A model generated the notes under the pieces. The model searched no databases, was not told the DNA's origin, and worked only from the letters and a program-made list of their open reading frames with translations. 19,818 nucleotides of DNA from Pseudomonadota bacterium (GTDB lineage Bacteria; Pseudomonadota; Alphaproteobacteria; Sphingomonadales; Sphingomonadaceae). This document shows positions 16,749 to 19,818 of the stretch, piece after piece. A program made the position numbers and the translations under genes. Numbering within the stretch: position 1 is the stretch's first letter; the number at the start of each line of letters is the position of its first letter. Location: positions 1 to 19,818 of the forward strand of contig JAEXFD010000021.1 of assembly GCA_023400405.1 (NCBI GenBank), read 5' to 3'.

Positions 16749-18460
16749 TCGGGATCCTTCTTGTCGGCGTCGGGCCCTGCCCAGATCAGCGGCAGCAGCT
16801 CGCGCTCGTCGATGTCGCGATTGGGATCGGGCTGGATGCCCAGGATCGTGCCGGTGCGGCTCACCACCCGGCCGACCACCGGCGCGGAGGTCCAGGCAGC
16901 CGTCGTGCGATACACGCCGATCGCGGGATTGGCCTTGGGCGAGTCGAGCATGGCGACCATCACATAGCGCGGCGCGTCGATCGGGAAAGCCGCCGCGAAG
17001 GTCGAAACGTTGCGGTGCTTGTCATAGCCGCCCTCGGAGGCGGCTTCGGCGGTGCCGGTCTTGCCGGCGATGCGATAGCCCGGCGCGTCGCCCTTGCGGC
17101 CGGTGCCCTTGAGCACGATCAGCCGCAGCAGCTGGCGCATCCGCGCGCTGGTCGCTTCCTGGATCACGCGGCGGCTCGCCGGCGGATGCGCGGGATCGAC
17201 CTTCATCAGCGTCGCCGGATGCCACAGCCCGCCATTGACCAGCGTGGCGTAAGCGGTGGCGAGGTGGAGCGGCGTCACGGCGATGCCATGGCCATAAGCG
17301 GTGGTCATCACCGTGATCCGGCCCCAGAAGCTCGGCCAGAGCGGGCGCGCGCCATTATCGAGTTCGAGCGGCGGGCGCTGATCGAAGCCCAGCCGGCGGA
17401 ACATCGCCTGCATCTTCTCCGCGCCGAGCTCGTCGGCGATGCGCGCGGTTGCGATGTTCGACGAATAGATCAGCGTCTCGGGGATGTTGAGCCAGCGGAA
17501 CTGCTCGTCGCCCGGGTCGTCATGGATGGTGAAGCGGCCGACCGTCATCGGCTTGGTCGCATCGAAGCGGCGCGACATCGAGGTGATCGTGCCGCTGTCG
17601 ATCGCCGCCGCCACGGCGATCGGCTTGAAGGTCGAGCCGAGCTCATAGACGCTCTGCGTCACGTTGTTGCGCGGCGGCGGGCCCTGCAGCGCATTGGGAT
17701 TGAAGCTGGGCAGCGACGTCATCGCGACGATCTCGCCGGTATGCACGTCGAGGATCACGCCGGCGGCGCCGCGCGCCTGGAGCTCGGTCATCGCGCGGCC
17801 CAGCTCGCTCTCCAGCGCCGCCTGGACGCGAAGGTCGAGCGAGAGCGGCACCGGATTGCCGCGCTGGGCCGGATCGAGCAGCCGCGCGTCGAGCACCTTC
17901 TCCATGCCCGTCACGCCGTGCCCGGTCGCGTCGAGATAGCCCAGCACATGCGCAGCTAGGCTCGATTGCGGATAGAGCCGATCGGGCTCGCGCTGGAATT
18001 CGATCGCCGGCTCGCCGAGCGCGTTCACCGCGTTGACCAGTTCGGGCATCGCGCGGCGCTTCAGATAGGCGAAGCTGCTGCCCGATTTGAGCAGCGCATA
18101 ATAGCGCTGGGCGGGCTGTTCGGGGATCAGCTCGGCCAGCTTCTGGGCCAGTGCGGCCTTGTCGCCGATCACCTTGTCGGGGTGGATCGCAATCGCCCAG
18201 GCGTCGATCGAACGGGCGAGCGGCGCGCCGTTGCGATCGACGATGTCACCGCGCGGCGGCACCAGGCTGGCCGTGAGGTCGCGCGCGGTCGCCGGCTCGG
18301 CCCAGAGCGCGAGCAGCGCCAGCTTGGCGATGACGACGAACATGCCGAAGCCGAACAGGATCGCCAGGATCATCAGCCGCACCTGGGCGACGGCGACGAG
18401 CGCCTGACGGGCATCGCCCGTACGGCGCGCATGCGCCGGCGGGGCGACGACGACGATCAA
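16745..18460 (-). CDS. ftsI: Septal transpeptidase FtsI (PBP3), TTG start
   Basis: FtsI is a class B penicillin-binding protein that cross-links septal peptidoglycan in the periplasm and partners with FtsW. The protein is 571 residues. It has a short cytoplasmic tail (1-28), one membrane segment (about 29-52), the class B dimerisation motif PPRGDIVDRNG (68-78), and the transpeptidase motifs STFK (276-279, nucleophile Ser276), SSN (333-335) and KTGT (467-470). The best start is the TTG at 18460, overlapping the stop of the ftsL-like gene as TTGA. The next ATG (codon 30) would remove the cytoplasmic tail. The TTG and weak ribosome site suggest low expression coupled to the upstream gene. Confidence 0.94.
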   Translation of the reverse strand: MIVVVAPPAHARRTGDARQALVAVAQVRLMILAILFGFGMFVVIAKLALLALWAEPATARDLTASLVPPRGDIVDRNGAPLARSIDAWAIAIHPDKVIGDKAALAQKLAELIPEQPAQRYYALLKSGSSFAYLKRRAMPELVNAVNALGEPAIEFQREPDRLYPQSSLAAHVLGYLDATGHGVTGMEKVLDARLLDPAQRGNPVPLSLDLRVQAALESELGRAMTELQARGAAGVILDVHTGEIVAMTSLPSFNPNALQGPPPRNNVTQSVYELGSTFKPIAVAAAIDSGTITSMSRRFDATKPMTVGRFTIHDDPGDEQFRWLNIPETLIYSSNIATARIADELGAEKMQAMFRRLGFDQRPPLELDNGARPLWPSFWGRITVMTTAYGHGIAVTPLHLATAYATLVNGGLWHPATLMKVDPAHPPASRRVIQEATSARMRQLLRLIVLKGTGRKGDAPGYRIAGKTGTAEAASEGGYDKHRNVSTFAAAFPIDAPRYVMVAMLDSPKANPAIGVYRTTAAWTSAPVVGRVVSRTGTILGIQPDPNRDIDERELLPLIWAGPDADKKDPE

Positions 18461-19020
18461 CGCAGCGCCAGCTTCTCGCGGCGGGCCAGCTTTTCCAGGT
18501 CGTCCATCGTCGATGCGCTGAGCAGGCCCTTGTCGACCATCGCCACGCGCTTGTCCGCCGTCTTCATCAGATCGTGGAGTTCCCTGTCCTGCTGCGCCAC
18601 GCTCTTGCCCGCGGGCGTATGGCCGGGCGCCGCCTGTACCGGCTGCGCCGCCGCCGTCGCCACGGCTGCGGCGGGTTGCACCGCCGGCGCGCCGGCCGGA
18701 ACGATCAGGCTGGCATTCTGGATCTGCGCCGGCTGGTCGAGGCTGGCGAGTTGCGCCTCGTCGGCAAGATATTGCTGCGGCGCCGGCGCGGCGAGCGCCA
18801 GCACGTCACCGTTCCAGCGCTCGATCTGGGCGAGGTTGGCGCGCGTCTGGAATTCGGTCTCGAGCCCGCGAATGTCGCGCTCGGCCTGGACGATCGCCGA
18901 TTTCATCGCCTTGAGCTTGGCCTGCTCGGCCGCGCCATAGCTGTTCACCATGTAGCAGGCCGGCGCCACGATCACGCCGCACAGGAACCAGCCCAACCCC
19001 CTGAAGCCCTGAACCGCCAT
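18457..19020 (-). CDS. ftsL: FtsL-like divisome protein
   Basis: The protein is 187 residues, bitopic, with one membrane segment (about 8-26, LGWFLCGVIVAPACYMV), then a periplasmic coiled coil (about 31-60, EQAKLKAMKSAIVQAERDI and onward), then an Ala/Pro/Gln-rich stretch (about 77-135) and a C-terminal helix. FtsL normally forms a complex with FtsB and FtsQ and activates FtsW-FtsI. The call rests on position between rsmH and ftsI and on this topology, because FtsL sequences diverge widely. At 187 residues it is longer than E. coli FtsL (121) because of the C-terminal extension. The ATG at 19020 is one base after the rsmH stop, with AAGGAG 9 bases upstream. Confidence 0.75.
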   Translation of the reverse strand: MAVQGFRGLGWFLCGVIVAPACYMVNSYGAAEQAKLKAMKSAIVQAERDIRGLETEFQTRANLAQIERWNGDVLALAAPAPQQYLADEAQLASLDQPAQIQNASLIVPAGAPAVQPAAAVATAAAQPVQAAPGHTPAGKSVAQQDRELHDLMKTADKRVAMVDKGLLSASTMDDLEKLARREKLALR

Positions 19021-19021
19021 C

Positions 19022-19818
19022 CTACGCTACTCCTTCACTGGACCACGGCGCCGCTGCGGTGCGCCGCGCCACGCGCAGCGTCGCCGAACGGGCGCGTGGA
19101 TTTCGGGCAAGCTCCGCCTCGCCCGGGCGCACGGCCTTGGCGGGGAGCTCGAAACTGGGTTTCGCACGCGGGCCGGTCGCCGGGCGGTGACGCGAGCCGG
19201 CGGGCTCGCTCCCGCTGCGTTCACGCAGGAAGCGCTTCACCATCCGGTCCTCGAGGCTGTGGAAGGTCACCACTGCCAGTCGGCCGCCGGGCTTGAGCAC
19301 CCGTTCGGCAGCGGCGAGACCCTCCGCCAGCTCGTCGAGCTCGCGGTTGATGAAGATGCGCACTGCCTGGAACGTCCGGGTCGCCGGATCCTTCTTGTCG
19401 TGCGGCTTATGTCCTAACGCCTTCCTAACCACGTTTGCTAGTTCGGAAGTCCGCGTAAGGGGACGTGCGGAGACGACGGCCTTGGCGACGCGGCGCGCAC
19501 GCGGCTCCTCGCCATATTGGAACAGGATGTCGGCGATCTCGGCCTCGTCGGCGGTGTTGAGCCATTCCGCCGCGGTCTGCCCCTCGCCGGCCATGCGCAT
19601 GTCGAGCGGTCCGTCCGCCTGGAAGGAGAAGCCGCGCTCGGCCTGGTCGAGCTGCATCGAGGAGACGCCGATATCCATCGTCACGCCGTCCACCGGCACG
19701 AAGCCGCGTTCGGCCAGCTCGGACTCCATCCGGCTGAACGGCGCCTCGATCAGGATCAGCCGCCCGCCCGCCTTCGCCACGAGGGTCTGGCCGCCTTCGA
19801 TCGCGCGCGGATCGCGAT
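19022..19818 (-). CDS. rsmH: 16S rRNA (cytosine-1402-N4)-methyltransferase, N-terminus outside window
   Basis: RsmH (MraW) methylates N4 of C1402 in 16S rRNA using S-adenosylmethionine. About 264 C-terminal residues are visible; the frame is open to the edge and begins RDPRAIEGGQTLV, consistent with the end of the SAM-binding FDRDP segment. Signatures are GVTMDIGVSSMQLDQAERGF, GPLDMRM, YGEEPRARRVAKAVV, HDKKDPATRTFQAVRIFINREL and VVTFHSLEDRMVKRFLRE. A GTG at 19780 lies inside the domain and is not the start. rsmH is normally second in the dcw cluster after mraZ, so mraZ and the main operon promoter should lie just beyond the right edge. Confidence 0.95.
   Translation of the reverse strand, partial: RDPRAIEGGQTLVAKAGGRLILIEAPFSRMESELAERGFVPVDGVTMDIGVSSMQLDQAERGFSFQADGPLDMRMAGEGQTAAEWLNTADEAEIADILFQYGEEPRARRVAKAVVSARPLTRTSELANVVRKALGHKPHDKKDPATRTFQAVRIFINRELDELAEGLAAAERVLKPGGRLAVVTFHSLEDRMVKRFLRERSGSEPAGSRHRPATGPRAKPSFELPAKAVRPGEAELARNPRARSATLRVARRTAAAPWSSEGVA

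Overview
This window is almost entirely a division and cell wall (dcw) gene cluster of an alphaproteobacterium, most likely a sphingomonad (Sphingomonas or a close relative). Four things point there: a GC-rich sequence, the gene order, an FtsZ with a long acidic linker ending in an alphaproteobacterial-type tail, and palindromic repeats of a kind I associate with sphingomonad genomes. The genus is inferred; no rRNA or other typing marker is present. All genes lie on the minus strand, so the cluster is transcribed from high to low coordinates. Neither end is complete: rsmH lacks its N-terminus at the right edge, and a TPR protein gene runs off the left edge.

In transcription order the genes are rsmH (partial), an ftsL-like gene, ftsI, murE, murF, mraY, murD, ftsW, murG, murC, a 64-codon gene of unknown function, murB, a DUF4262 gene, ddl, ftsQ, ftsA, ftsZ and the TPR gene. 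Together the mur genes and ddl make the cytoplasmic pentapeptide precursor, mraY and murG build lipid I and lipid II, and ftsW and ftsI polymerise and cross-link septal peptidoglycan. FtsL, FtsQ, FtsA and FtsZ form the divisome. Most junctions are stop/start overlaps (ATGA, GTGA, TTGA, TGATG), which suggests translational coupling. Real gaps occur at only five places: murE-murF (154 bases), the small gene-murB (136), ftsA-ftsZ (113), ftsZ-TPR (90) and ftsQ-ftsA (83). No gene-free stretch exceeds 300 bases.

The unusual content is in the gaps and in the extra genes. Two non-canonical genes are tightly coupled inside the cluster: the 64-codon Trp-ended small protein after murC, and DUF4262 between murB and ddl. 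Three different long palindromic elements interrupt the operon: one before murB, one before murF, and one carried in frame inside murD, where it adds about 35 residues. The AT-rich ftsQ-ftsA gap holds three GANTC sites (the CcrM methylation target) in 49 bases, two of them forming a perfect inverted repeat over a possible promoter. I saw no tRNA, rRNA, CRISPR array, transposase or phage gene.
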